A stretch of DNA of 64,000 nucleotides, taken from contig NZ_JAMQOQ010000003.1 in NCBI RefSeq assembly GCF_031624635.1, forward strand, positions 62,001 to 126,000, written 5' to 3'. Of the stretch, positions 7,818 to 16,886 are shown piece by piece. The notes below the pieces were generated by a model. The model was given only the letters and a program-made list of their open reading frames with translations, searched no databases and was not told the origin of the DNA. A program made the position numbers and the translations under genes. The stretch comes from Halogeometricum sp. S3BR5-2. GTDB lineage: Archaea; Halobacteriota; Halobacteria; Halobacteriales; Haloferacaceae. Each line of letters opens with the position of its first letter. Position 1 is the stretch's first letter.

Positions 7818-8866
7818 GACTGAACCACCTCCGGTTCGAGGGGAACGGCCGCCTCGGCCTCCTCGTGGTGGAAACACGCCGTTCGCTGGTCGTCTCCCAC
7901 GTCGAACCACGGCGGGGTCTCCCGCCGACACTCGTCGGTCGCCAGCGGACACCGCGGGGTGTAATGGCAGCCGTCCGGCGTGTGAGCGGGGTTCGGCGCG
8001 CTCCCGGGAATCGGCTGCATCGTCTCCAGCGGTGCGTCGATGCTCGGAACCGCCCGGAGCAACGCTCGCGTGTAGGGGTGTTGTGAGCCGCGGACGACGC
8101 GCGTACTCGGACCGACCTCAACGAGTTCGAACGCGTAGAGGATGGCCAAGCGGTCGGCCAAACCGGCGACCAGCGGCAGGTCGTGCGTGATGAACAGGAT
8201 GGAGAGGTCGTACTTCTCCTTGATGTCGTCGAGCAGGCTCAGGATGGACCGCTGCATCAGGAGGTCGAGCGCCGCCGTGGGTTCGTCCATCAACAGCACG
8301 TTCGGCTCCAAGACCAGCGACAGGGCGATGAGCGCTCGCTGACTCATCCCGCCGGAGAGTTCGTGCGAGTACGAGTCCAGCACCCGCTCGGGGTTCAGAT
8401 ACAGGTCGGAGAGGAGTTCGCGCGCGCGCTCCATCCCCTCGTCCACGTCGTATCCGTGGGCTTCGAGCGTCTCCTCGAAGTGTCCCTCGATGGTCATCGT
8501 GGGGTTGAACGACGACAGCGCCCCCTGGAACACCATGGCGATCTCCTCCCAGCGGAACTTGCGGAGTTCCTCGTCGGATAAATCGAGGACGTCGACCGGT
8601 TCGGCGGTCGATTCGGGGAAGTACTGAACCGTGCCGGTCGTGATTCCCGGCTCCTCGACGGCGTCCATCATCGCGTTGGCGAGCATCGATTTGCCCGATC
8701 CCGACTCGCCGACGACGCCGAGTATCTCTCCCCGTCTGAGGTCGAGACTCACGTCGTCCAGTACCATCGCCGCTCGGTGCTCCAGGTCGTAGGTGACGCT
8801 CGCGTCTCGGACCTCGACGATCGGGTCGTCGGCGCGGCGTCCGGCCTCTGTTCTGCTTCGTGGCAT
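7814..8866 (-). CDS. ABC transporter ATP-binding protein, DppD/OppD type
   Basis: The first nucleotide-binding subunit of the importer, 350 residues from MPRSRTEAG. It shows Walker A GESGSGKSM, signature ELSGGMSQR, Walker B NVLLMDEPTAALD and switch His in LFITHDLP, then the oligopeptide-type C-terminal Cys motif (CHYTPRCPLATDEC). The ATG at 8866 lies one base after the upstream permease stop. The longer reading frame is an Arg/Thr-rich artefact overlapping that permease. The two ATPases form a heterodimer with the permeases encoded just upstream. Confidence 0.9.
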   Translation of the reverse strand: MPRSRTEAGRRADDPIVEVRDASVTYDLEHRAAMVLDDVSLDLRRGEILGVVGESGSGKSMLANAMMDAVEEPGITTGTVQYFPESTAEPVDVLDLSDEELRKFRWEEIAMVFQGALSSFNPTMTIEGHFEETLEAHGYDVDEGMERARELLSDLYLNPERVLDSYSHELSGGMSQRALIALSLVLEPNVLLMDEPTAALDLLMQRSILSLLDDIKEKYDLSILFITHDLPLVAGLADRLAILYAFELVEVGPSTRVVRGSQHPYTRALLRAVPSIDAPLETMQPIPGSAPNPAHTPDGCHYTPRCPLATDECRRETPPWFDVGDDQRTACFHHEEAEAAVPLEPEVVQS

Positions 8867-8867
8867 C

Positions 8868-10043
8868 TCAAATCCCTCCCGCCTTCGTCGTCTCGTTTCC
8901 GTCACCGTCTCCGTCTCCCGCGACGGACTCGGCGTGGCGCGCGCGAACCCGCGGGTTGAACACGCGGTCGGCACCCTGCGCGAGGAGCGTCAAGCCGAGT
9001 GCGAGGATGATCACCGTCACCATCGGCACGAGCAACCAGTGGAAGGCCGTGGGCGACGACGTCGCGCCGGCGCGGTTGACCGCGGCGTTCATCATCACCC
9101 CCCAGTTGGTGCTGTTGTAGGGGAGGACGCCGAGGAAGTACAGTCCGACGGAGCCGAAGATGACCGCCCGCGCCTGCTGGACGAAGTTCATCGTGATGTA
9201 CGGCATCAGGTTCGGGATGATGTCGCCGGTGACGATGGTCGGCGTGCCCATGCCCATGATGCGCGACGCCTCGACGTACTCGTCGTCGCGGATGGTCAGC
9301 ACCTGCGAACGAATCGCGCGAGCTAACCCCGCCCACGCGTTGATGGTGAGCAGCACGCCGATGACGACAGGGTTCCCCTGAATCTGCAGCGCCGTCGCGA
9401 GCACGATGGTCAGCGGAAGACCCGGGATACTCAGCATGATGTCCGAGAACGTCATCAGCACGCTGTCCGTCCGCCCGCCTTTGTAGCCGGCGACGGTGCC
9501 GACGGCCGTCCCGAGGACGACGGTGAACACCGCGCCCGCGGTTATCATCACGAGCATCGACGGCGTGGCGTGGACCACCTGCGAGAGGATGCTCGTCCCC
9601 GACGCCGTCGTCCCCAGCGGGTACTCCAGCGTTCGGAACGCGCCGACGAGAAGCGGCCCCTGGTTCGGTCGCGGTTCGGTGACGATGTAGGGCGCGACGA
9701 GACCCATGAAGAGGTACGCCGCGACCACGAGGAGGCCGAATCTGGCGCGCCAATCGTTCCAGACGATTCGCGCGGGTGCGAGGATTCGCTCGTCGAACCA
9801 CTGGCGACGACGCTCCGCGTCTGTCATCGACACCTCGGCCATCTGTTCGAACTCCGAGACGGTCCGCCCGCCGTCGGCGATTCGTCGTCCCTTGCCGTCG
9901 TGTCCGGTGATCGCCGAGCGAGCGTCGCGTTCTGTTCTGGCCGAATCGGCGTACTCGCCGCCGACGGCGTCCACAATCGGGTCGGATGCGCTCTCGTCGA
10001 GTGACGCGTCGGCGCCGTCGTCCGGCCGGTCAGTAGGACTCAC
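8868..10043 (-). CDS. ABC transporter permease, DppC type
   Basis: A 391-residue inner permease subunit. A long hydrophilic N-terminal extension (about 100 residues, Asp/Glu/Arg-rich, cytoplasmic) precedes the first membrane helix (ARFGLLVVAAYLFMGLV). The binding-protein-dependent permease loop appears as EASRIMGMGTPTIVTGDIIPNLM. I place the start at the GTG at 10043 because a perfect GGAGGT ribosome site lies 7 nt upstream of it, inside the end of the upstream gene; the GTG at 10052 sits on that site and is unlikely. The overlap with the upstream permease stop indicates coupling. Confidence 0.88.
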   Translation of the reverse strand: MSPTDRPDDGADASLDESASDPIVDAVGGEYADSARTERDARSAITGHDGKGRRIADGGRTVSEFEQMAEVSMTDAERRRQWFDERILAPARIVWNDWRARFGLLVVAAYLFMGLVAPYIVTEPRPNQGPLLVGAFRTLEYPLGTTASGTSILSQVVHATPSMLVMITAGAVFTVVLGTAVGTVAGYKGGRTDSVLMTFSDIMLSIPGLPLTIVLATALQIQGNPVVIGVLLTINAWAGLARAIRSQVLTIRDDEYVEASRIMGMGTPTIVTGDIIPNLMPYITMNFVQQARAVIFGSVGLYFLGVLPYNSTNWGVMMNAAVNRAGATSSPTAFHWLLVPMVTVIILALGLTLLAQGADRVFNPRVRARHAESVAGDGDGDGNETTKAGGI

Positions 10044-11040
10044 GCGAGGCACCTCCCTTGGCCCGCGGGTCGATCCAGCCGTACGTCAGGTCCGCGATGG
10101 TGATGCCGATGACCATCGCGACGGTGATGAGGATGAACGCGCCCATCATCAGCGGCGAGTCGCGCGCGTTGATGGCCTGAATCAGGTAGAATCCGATTCC
10201 GGGGTACGCGAAGATGTTCTCGATGATGACCGCGCCGCCGAACACCGTCCCGATGGCGATCATCAGCCCCGTGTACATCGGGAGAATCGCGTTCCGAGCG
10301 ACGTATCGCATGGCGATGCGCCGGGTCGGAAGCCCCCGGAGTCTGGCGACTCGAAGGTAGTCCTCGCCGAGGACGCGGATGCTGTTCCCGCGCATGCTGA
10401 GCGCCCACCCGCCGAACCCGACGATGGCCATCGAGAGGATGGGCAGGGTGCCGTGGTACAGCACGCTCATCAAGAAGGGGACGTTGAGTCCCGGCGTCAA
10501 CTCCGAGGCGTACCGACCGCCGGTCGGGAACAGTTGAAACCGGTAGCCGAGGAACGCGACGAACAGCAGTGCAACCACGTACCCCGGCGTGGAGTTGAGG
10601 ACGAGTCCGACGGCGGTCGAGACGACGTCGAACCGCGAGCCCTCCCCGTAGGCCATGAACGCGCCGAGCGACACCCCGACGATGAACGCCAGAAACAGCG
10701 CGGTCGCCGTCAGGAACACCGTCCAGGGGATGGCCGGTCCGATGACGCTCGCCACCGACTGGTCGTACCAGATCGACTGGCCGAAGTCCCCCTGGAAGAT
10801 GGAGATCACGTAATCGAAGTACTGGACGTACAGCGGTTCGTCCACCGCGATGTTCGTCTGCGCGGCGATTCGGCGGTTCAACTCGGCCGAGGAGAGGTCG
10901 CTTCCCCCGCGCTGGATCATCTGCGCCCGCAGGTAATCCAGCGGTCCCCCGGGGAGCAGTCTGATGAGACCGAAACTGGCCGAGACCACCACGAAGATGG
11001 TGAGTACCGACCGCCCGAGTCGTTTGAGTACGTAGCTCAT
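10030..11040 (-). CDS. ABC transporter permease, DppB type
   Basis: This 336-residue permease begins MSYVLKRLGRSVLTIFVVVSAS, the typical first helix of DppB/OppB proteins. It carries the LLPGGPLDYLRAQ periplasmic entry and the permease motif DYLRVARLRGLPTRRIAMRYVARNA that contacts the ATPase. Six membrane helices are apparent. It pairs with the DppC-type permease downstream, whose coding sequence overlaps it by 14 nt. Confidence 0.9.
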   Translation of the reverse strand: MSYVLKRLGRSVLTIFVVVSASFGLIRLLPGGPLDYLRAQMIQRGGSDLSSAELNRRIAAQTNIAVDEPLYVQYFDYVISIFQGDFGQSIWYDQSVASVIGPAIPWTVFLTATALFLAFIVGVSLGAFMAYGEGSRFDVVSTAVGLVLNSTPGYVVALLFVAFLGYRFQLFPTGGRYASELTPGLNVPFLMSVLYHGTLPILSMAIVGFGGWALSMRGNSIRVLGEDYLRVARLRGLPTRRIAMRYVARNAILPMYTGLMIAIGTVFGGAVIIENIFAYPGIGFYLIQAINARDSPLMMGAFILITVAMVIGITIADLTYGWIDPRAKGGASRESY

Positions 11041-11052
11041 TGTTCGAGCGCG

Positions 11053-12930
11053 TCACTCACTGGCCGTGGATAGCTTCGAGACGAGCGACCCGGGCGCGAC
11101 CGTCTCGCCGTCGCGAACCTGGTCGTGCAGGACGGGCGCGTCCAACTCGCTCGGCACGTTCCAGTAGCCCGAATCGGAGCTGTCGTACATGAACTTGTAG
11201 TGGAAGTACGGATGCGAGTTGTCGTAGGAGGCCCACCCCTGCAGGCCGACGACGAAGTTACCGTTCACGTAGTCCTGTCCCCAGTAGGCCGAGTTGTCCT
11301 TCATCACGGGTTCGGCTTCGATGCCGAACTGGTCCAGTTGGGAGACGGCCGTCTGAGCGCCGGCGACCCAATCGGAGAACCCGGAGGGTCCCTTGATCGG
11401 GATTCTGAGCGGCTGGCCGTCTTTGCCCCACGTGCCACCCTGCTTCTGATAGCCTGCCTCTTCGAGGAGGGACGCCGCCTTCTCGGTCTGCGATGCGCCG
11501 CGACCGTACGTCTGGAACTGGTCGGTGACGCCGTCCAGCCACGTTCCCTCGACCTGCCCGCTGAACTCGCTCGTCAGTCCCGTCGGATAGGTGACGGCGA
11601 TCTTCGAGTTGGTGCCGGCGCCGGAGTTCGTCGCGACGGCTTCGCGGTTGATGACGTGCGCGAGCGCCTTGCGAACGCGCGGGTCGCTCACGGGTTCTTC
11701 CTCGTGGTTGAACACCAGTCCCATCCCCCAGTGTCGGGGGATGAGGCTCGTCTGCACGGAGTCGGGGAGCTGGTTCAGCTTGTTGCTCGGGACGAACAGC
11801 GTCGCCGATCCGTCCGTCTCCTCGTTGATGAGCGAGTTCCACCGGCTCTGGTTCGACGGTTTGTAGAGGTACTCGACCTCGGGGAAGTTGATGTTCCCGG
11901 CGTCCGGGTGCTCTTCGAACTTCGAGACGAGCGTTCGCTGGGTGTCCGCGTTCTCGAACTCGAACGGGCCGCTTCCGACCGGTTCGGGAACCGCCAAGCC
12001 CGTGAGTTCGCCCAGGACCGCCGAGCGCTCGTCGGCCGACCCCGCCTCGTCGAGTCGCGTCACGAACTCGCCGTACGTCTCCTCGTGTGCGACGAGGTAC
12101 TTCGGCTGGAGGTACGCCAGCAGGATGTCCTCGTTCACCCGCGTCGCGAGCGTCAGTTCGGCGGTTCGCTCGTCCACCGCGGTGACGCGGTCCGCGACCG
12201 CCCCCTCGTCGTCGGGCGCGACGAACCGACCGAGGCTGCCGCCGTTGTAGATGTCGAGTTTGATCTGGTTCACCACGTCCGTCGCGGTGACCGGAGTGCC
12301 GTCGTGCCACGTCTGCCCCTCGCGGACGGTCATCGAGAGGGTGTCCCCGTTCAGTTCCCAGTCGGAGACGAGGTACCCGGAGTACTCCTGGGTCTTCAGG
12401 TTGTAGTTCATGAAGCGGTCGAACAGCGTCCGACGGGGCTCGGCGAAGTTCTTCGCGTTCCACGTGTTGTACTGGGAGTCTTTCGGAACGGCCCACTGTG
12501 CGAGCGTCAGCCGCTCGTCGGAGCTCCCGTCCGTCGCGGTCCACTCGCCGTAGCGCGGCAGCCAGTCGGTCGGCCAGTACGTCTGGATCTTGGGGCTGTC
12601 CTTCGGCGGGACGTCCCAACTGTCCGTGGTCTGGAACGACTGCGCGAGCTTCTCCTGGAGCGGCAGCACCGGGAGCGTCTGGTTCGTCACGTACGCGAGC
12701 TCCTGAATCAGCGAGAGCGACTCGCTGTCGACCTCGACCGCCGTCGCCGTCGATTCGGTCCCGGTCGCCGACGCGTCGCCCCCGCCCTGGGTCTGCGTCG
12801 CCGCCTGCGTCGCCTGTTGCCCGCCACAGCCCGCGATTCCCGCCGTGATGCCCGTTGCGCCGACCGCCCGTACGAATCGCCGCCGCGAGAGCGGCGACCG
12901 ATCCGAATCTGTTGTGTTATTTTTCCACAT
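11053..12930 (-). CDS. Extracellular solute-binding protein, family 5 (Tat lipoprotein)
   Basis: The 625-residue binding protein begins with a twin-arginine signal (LSRRRFVRAVGATG) and a lipobox ending GIAGC, so it is exported folded and lipid-anchored. The mature part has the family-5 pattern: WHDGTPVTATDVV in the first lobe and RVRKALAHVINREA in the second. Family 5 binds peptides but also oligosaccharides in archaea. With the divergent alpha-glucosidases and TrmB neighbour, an alpha-glucoside ligand is plausible (inference). It is the first gene of the transporter operon; the next gene starts 12 nt after its stop. Confidence 0.9.
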   Translation of the reverse strand: MWKNNTTDSDRSPLSRRRFVRAVGATGITAGIAGCGGQQATQAATQTQGGGDASATGTESTATAVEVDSESLSLIQELAYVTNQTLPVLPLQEKLAQSFQTTDSWDVPPKDSPKIQTYWPTDWLPRYGEWTATDGSSDERLTLAQWAVPKDSQYNTWNAKNFAEPRRTLFDRFMNYNLKTQEYSGYLVSDWELNGDTLSMTVREGQTWHDGTPVTATDVVNQIKLDIYNGGSLGRFVAPDDEGAVADRVTAVDERTAELTLATRVNEDILLAYLQPKYLVAHEETYGEFVTRLDEAGSADERSAVLGELTGLAVPEPVGSGPFEFENADTQRTLVSKFEEHPDAGNINFPEVEYLYKPSNQSRWNSLINEETDGSATLFVPSNKLNQLPDSVQTSLIPRHWGMGLVFNHEEEPVSDPRVRKALAHVINREAVATNSGAGTNSKIAVTYPTGLTSEFSGQVEGTWLDGVTDQFQTYGRGASQTEKAASLLEEAGYQKQGGTWGKDGQPLRIPIKGPSGFSDWVAGAQTAVSQLDQFGIEAEPVMKDNSAYWGQDYVNGNFVVGLQGWASYDNSHPYFHYKFMYDSSDSGYWNVPSELDAPVLHDQVRDGETVAPGSLVSKLSTASE

Positions 12931-13056
12931 GCTTCACCTACGTTTGTTACATACGCCTCAATAAAATTTCGGGTAGAAACTATTCTTCGCAATATTAGGC
13001 TTTTTTAAGCAGCCGCTCTCCGACCCAGTAGAGAGCGGAAGGACGTTTCCCCATAC
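12931..13056. promoter_or_regulatory. Divergent promoter region, transporter versus alpha-glucosidases
   Basis: The AT-rich block 12955-13015 contains TATA-like stretches (caataaaattt near 12960; gcttttttaag near 13000) between the binding-protein gene on the minus strand and the glucosidase pair on the plus strand. A short inverted repeat (ccgctctcc and gagagcgg, about 13011-13038) lies toward the glucosidase side. It is a natural place for a TrmB operator, but no canonical site can be proven by eye. Confidence 0.4.
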
Positions 13057-13185
13057 ATGGAGACAACACTCACACTCGCCCGACCGACGACAGAGACCCG
13101 CGCGACCGCACGTCGCGCACAGACCGCCCGTGCCGTCCACCGAACGCGACGCCACCGGAACGAACGCAGCCGCGAGGACCGATGA
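13057..13185 (+). CDS. Possible arginine-rich leader peptide coupled to alpha-glucosidase
   Basis: An ATG at 13057 opens 42 codons whose TGA overlaps the glucosidase start as ATGA. The product (METTLTLARPTTETR, then an Arg/His/Thr-rich half with about 14 Arg in all) is unlike ordinary haloarchaeal proteins, which are acidic. The exact stop-start overlap suggests translational coupling, but the composition is also what a GC-rich leader would give by chance. It could instead be the untranslated leader of the glucosidase mRNA. Confidence 0.3.
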   Translation: METTLTLARPTTETRATARRAQTARAVHRTRRHRNERSREDR

Positions 13186-14942
13186 GCGTCTCCGAAACGA
13201 GTCCGGCGCTCGACCGCGCGTGGTGGAAGGAGGCGGTCGTCTACCAGATCTACCCCAAGAGCTTTCGCGACTCCGACGGTGACGGCGTCGGCGACATTCC
13301 CGGCATCATCGACCGAGTCGACTACCTCGACGAGTTGGGCGTCGACGCCGTCTGGCTCTGTCCGGTGTACGAGTCGCCGCAAGCGGACAACGGCTACGAC
13401 ATCAGCGACTACCGGTCGATAGCCGACACCTACGGCGACTTGGACGACTGGGAGGAACTGCTCGACGCCCTCCACGACCGCGACATCCGCCTCGTGATGG
13501 ACCTCGTCGTCAACCACACCTCCGACGAGCACGAGTGGTTCCAGCGGTCGCGGCGCCGCGAAGGGGCGTACGAGGACTACTACATCTGGCGCGACGGCGA
13601 CACGGACGAAGACGGCGAGCCGACGCCGCCGAACAACTGGGAGTCGGTGTTCGGCGGGCCGGCGTGGTCGTACGACGACGCGCGCGAACAGTGGTACCTC
13701 CACCTGTTCGACGAGAAGCAACCGGACCTCGACTGGCGCAACCCCGACGTCCGCGAGGCGGTGTACGACATGATGGAGTGGTGGCTGGAGAAGGGTATCG
13801 ACGGCTTCCGGATGGACGTCATCAACCTCATCTCGAAGACGGAGGGACTCCCCGACGGCGACCCCGACTCGGGCCTGACGGGAGCGGAGCACTTCTTCAA
13901 CGGCCCGAACGTCCACGAGTACCTCGGCGAGATGCGCGATGCGGTGCTCTCGGACGACGACCTGCTCACCATCGGGGAGACGCCCGGCGCGGACGTTGAG
14001 GACGCCCGGCAGTACGTCGGCCCGGACGGCGACGGTCTCTCGATGGTGTTCCAGTTCGAGCACGTCACCTTCGACCACGACGAGCACAAGTGGGACGCCG
14101 GCGACTGGTCGCTCGTCGAGTTCAAGCGGACCTTAGAGAAGTGGCAGACCGGCCTCGCAGACGACGGGTGGAACAGCGTCTACCTGAACAACCACGACCA
14201 ACCCCGGATGGTCTCGCGGTTCGGCGACACGGGCGACCGAGGCTCGTCGGCCGACCGGACGCCGTCCGGTGACGACGAGGGGTACCGCCGGAAATCGGCG
14301 AAACTCCTCGGAACGCTCACGCACACGCTCCACGGGACGCCCTTCGTCTATCAGGGCGAGGAGATCGGCATGACGAACGCCTCGTTCGCCTCGCCCGACG
14401 AACTCCGCGACGTCGAGGCGATGAACTTCGTTGAGGAGGCCCTCGAGGAGGGACGCGCCGACTCCTACGACGACGTCCGCGACGCAGTGGAGTACGTCGC
14501 GCGCGACAACGCCCGAACGCCGATGCAGTGGTCGGACGACCCCAACGCGGGATTCACCGACGAGGACGCCGACCCGTGGCTCAAGTGCAACGCGAACTAC
14601 GAGACGGTCAACGTCGAAGCCGCCCGCGCCGACGAGGACTCCGTCTTCAACTACTACCGCGACCTCATCGACCTCCGCCACGACCGCGACGTCCTCGTCT
14701 ACGGCGAGTTCGACCTCCTCCGTCCCGAGGACCCCGACATCTTCGCGTACACGCGGACGCTCGGCGACGAACGCGGACTGGTCGTGCTCAACTTCGCGGC
14801 GAACCCCGTCGAGTTCGCGACGCCCGAGCGTCTCTCCGTCGACGGTCTCGAACTCGCGGTGTCGAACGCCGAGGCCTCGGGGGCGCCCCCGGAGACGTTC
14901 GAACTGGGACCGTACGAGGCCCGCGTCTACCTCACGTCGTAA
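13182..14942 (+). CDS. GH13 alpha-glucosidase, probably alpha-1,6-acting
   Basis: This 586-residue cytoplasmic GH13 enzyme (no signal peptide) cleaves short alpha-glucosides. It has the QIYPKSFRDSDGDGVGDIPGI start, region I DLVVNHTSDEH, region II GFRMDVINL with nucleophile Asp212, region III acid/base Glu in LLTIGETPG and region IV NNHDQPR. The residue after the nucleophile is Val213; in oligo-1,6-glucosidases Val at this place goes with alpha-1,6 specificity, so isomaltose-type substrates are predicted. It is followed 42 nt later by a paralogue. Its ATG overlaps a possible leader ORF. Confidence 0.92.
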   Translation: MSVSETSPALDRAWWKEAVVYQIYPKSFRDSDGDGVGDIPGIIDRVDYLDELGVDAVWLCPVYESPQADNGYDISDYRSIADTYGDLDDWEELLDALHDRDIRLVMDLVVNHTSDEHEWFQRSRRREGAYEDYYIWRDGDTDEDGEPTPPNNWESVFGGPAWSYDDAREQWYLHLFDEKQPDLDWRNPDVREAVYDMMEWWLEKGIDGFRMDVINLISKTEGLPDGDPDSGLTGAEHFFNGPNVHEYLGEMRDAVLSDDDLLTIGETPGADVEDARQYVGPDGDGLSMVFQFEHVTFDHDEHKWDAGDWSLVEFKRTLEKWQTGLADDGWNSVYLNNHDQPRMVSRFGDTGDRGSSADRTPSGDDEGYRRKSAKLLGTLTHTLHGTPFVYQGEEIGMTNASFASPDELRDVEAMNFVEEALEEGRADSYDDVRDAVEYVARDNARTPMQWSDDPNAGFTDEDADPWLKCNANYETVNVEAARADEDSVFNYYRDLIDLRHDRDVLVYGEFDLLRPEDPDIFAYTRTLGDERGLVVLNFAANPVEFATPERLSVDGLELAVSNAEASGAPPETFELGPYEARVYLTS

Positions 14943-14983
14943 CGCTCTCCGAACGAACGCAATTCGATACAACGAACCGACAC

Positions 14984-16810
14984 ATGTCTCAGAACAACCC
15001 GAAGGGGGCGCGAGAACGGAGCGGAACCGCGAGAACGAACGACGATGCGAGCGCCGAAATCGACCGTGCGTGGTGGAAAGAGGCGGTCGTCTATCAGATA
15101 TATCCCCGGAGCTTCAACGACTCGAACGGCGACGGCGTCGGTGACATTCCCGGCATCACGGAGAAGGTGGCTTACCTCGACGAGTTGGGGGTCGACGTCG
15201 TCTGGCTCTGTCCGGTGTACGGCTCTCCGAACGCGGACAACGGCTACGATATCAGCGACTACCGCTCGATCATGGACGAGTTCGGGACGATGGCCGACTG
15301 GGAGGAACTCCTCGACGCCCTCCACGACCGCGACATGCGACTCATCATGGACCTCGTCGTCAACCACACTTCCTCGCAGCACGAGTGGTTCCAGCGGTCG
15401 CGGCGCCGGGAGGGGACGTACGAGGACTACTACATCTGGCGCGACGGCGATACGGACGAAGACGGCGACCCGACGCCGCCGAACAACTGGAAGTCGTTCT
15501 TCGGCGGGCCGGCGTGGACGTACGACGACGAGCGCGGTCAGTGGTACCTCCACCTGTTCGACGAGAACCAACCCGACCTGAACTGGCGCAACTCCGACGT
15601 CCGCGAGGCGGTCAGAGGGATAATCACCGCGTGGTTGGAGCGCGGCATCGACGGCTTCCGCATGGACGCCCTGCATCACCTCTCGAAGGCCGAGGGCCTC
15701 CCCGACGGCGACCCCGAGGAGTCGCTTCCGGGCTCGGAGTACTACACGTACGGTCCGAACCTTCACGAGTACATCCGGGAGATGTACGACGAGACCCTCT
15801 CGAACTACGACGTGATGACCGTCGCCGAGATGGGAGAGATGAGCGCCGAGCGAGCGGCGACGTATCTCGGCGAGGACGGCGCCGGTCTGGACATGATCTT
15901 CGAGTTCGAACACCTCGGCGTCGACGTCGGTCCGAACGGCCAGTGGGACCCCGACGACCGGAGCGACTGGGACCTCTCGGAGTTCAAGGAGATAATCGAC
16001 CGCAAACAGCGCGGGCTGGCCGACGACGGGTGGAACGCGCTGTTCCTCGGAAACCACGACGTCCCCAGAATCGTCTCGCGGTTCGGCGACGTCGACGAGC
16101 GGAGCTCGTCGGCCCACCGGACGCGGTCTGGTGACGCCGATGCGAACCGACGCAAATCGGCGAAGCTCCTCGCGACGTTCCTCCTGACGATGCGCGGGAC
16201 GCCGTACGTGTACCAAGGCGAGGAGATCGGCATGACGAACGTCGACTTCGAGAGCCTCGAGGAGATAGACGACCCCGCAACCCGCGGTATCGTCGAGGAA
16301 CTCATCGCCGAGGGGAGAGTCGAGTCCTACGACGAGGTGCGCGAGACGGTGAATCGGCGGAGTCGGGACCACGCTCGGACGCCGATGCAGTGGTCGGACG
16401 ACCCCAACGCGGGGTTCACCGACGAGGACGCCGACCCGTGGCTCAAGTGCAACGCGAACTACGAGACGGTCAACGTCGAGGCCGCTCGCACCGACGAAAA
16501 CTCCATTTTGAGCTACTACCGTGACCTCATCGACCTCCGCCACGACCGCGACGTCCTCGTCTACGGCGACTACGAACTGCTCCTCCCGAACGACGAGCAA
16601 CTGTACGTCTACACCCGAACGCTCGGCGACGAGACGATACTGGTCGTTCTCAACTGGTCTGACGAACCTGCGACGGTCGACGCGGGAGACCTCGACGTGG
16701 CAGGCGCGGACGTGGTCGTAAGCAACTACGACGACACCCCGACGAACCCGGACGGAGAGGCGTTCAGACCCTACGAGGCGACGGTCTATCGACTGGCGTC
16801 CGAGAGATAG
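14984..16810 (+). CDS. GH13 alpha-glucosidase, probably alpha-1,4-acting
   Basis: A 608-residue tandem paralogue of the preceding enzyme with a slightly longer N terminus (start MSQNNPKGARERS). Catalytic motifs are intact: DLVVNHTSSQH, GFRMDALHH with nucleophile Asp228, acid/base Glu in VAEMGE and GNHDVPR. The residue after the nucleophile is Ala229 rather than Val, as in alpha-1,4-specific enzymes, so maltose-type substrates are likely. The longer ORF starting at 14528 is out of frame with the upstream gene and rejected. A stretch near the C terminus is almost identical in DNA to the first gene (14519-14630 and 16379-16490). Confidence 0.92.
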   Translation: MSQNNPKGARERSGTARTNDDASAEIDRAWWKEAVVYQIYPRSFNDSNGDGVGDIPGITEKVAYLDELGVDVVWLCPVYGSPNADNGYDISDYRSIMDEFGTMADWEELLDALHDRDMRLIMDLVVNHTSSQHEWFQRSRRREGTYEDYYIWRDGDTDEDGDPTPPNNWKSFFGGPAWTYDDERGQWYLHLFDENQPDLNWRNSDVREAVRGIITAWLERGIDGFRMDALHHLSKAEGLPDGDPEESLPGSEYYTYGPNLHEYIREMYDETLSNYDVMTVAEMGEMSAERAATYLGEDGAGLDMIFEFEHLGVDVGPNGQWDPDDRSDWDLSEFKEIIDRKQRGLADDGWNALFLGNHDVPRIVSRFGDVDERSSSAHRTRSGDADANRRKSAKLLATFLLTMRGTPYVYQGEEIGMTNVDFESLEEIDDPATRGIVEELIAEGRVESYDEVRETVNRRSRDHARTPMQWSDDPNAGFTDEDADPWLKCNANYETVNVEAARTDENSILSYYRDLIDLRHDRDVLVYGDYELLLPNDEQLYVYTRTLGDETILVVLNWSDEPATVDAGDLDVAGADVVVSNYDDTPTNPDGEAFRPYEATVYRLASER

Positions 16811-16886
16811 AGATAGCGGGGGGAATCGTCGAGGCCGGAGACCGATTCGCCGAGACCCGCTGTCAGGCGGTCAGGTAGCCGCGAGT

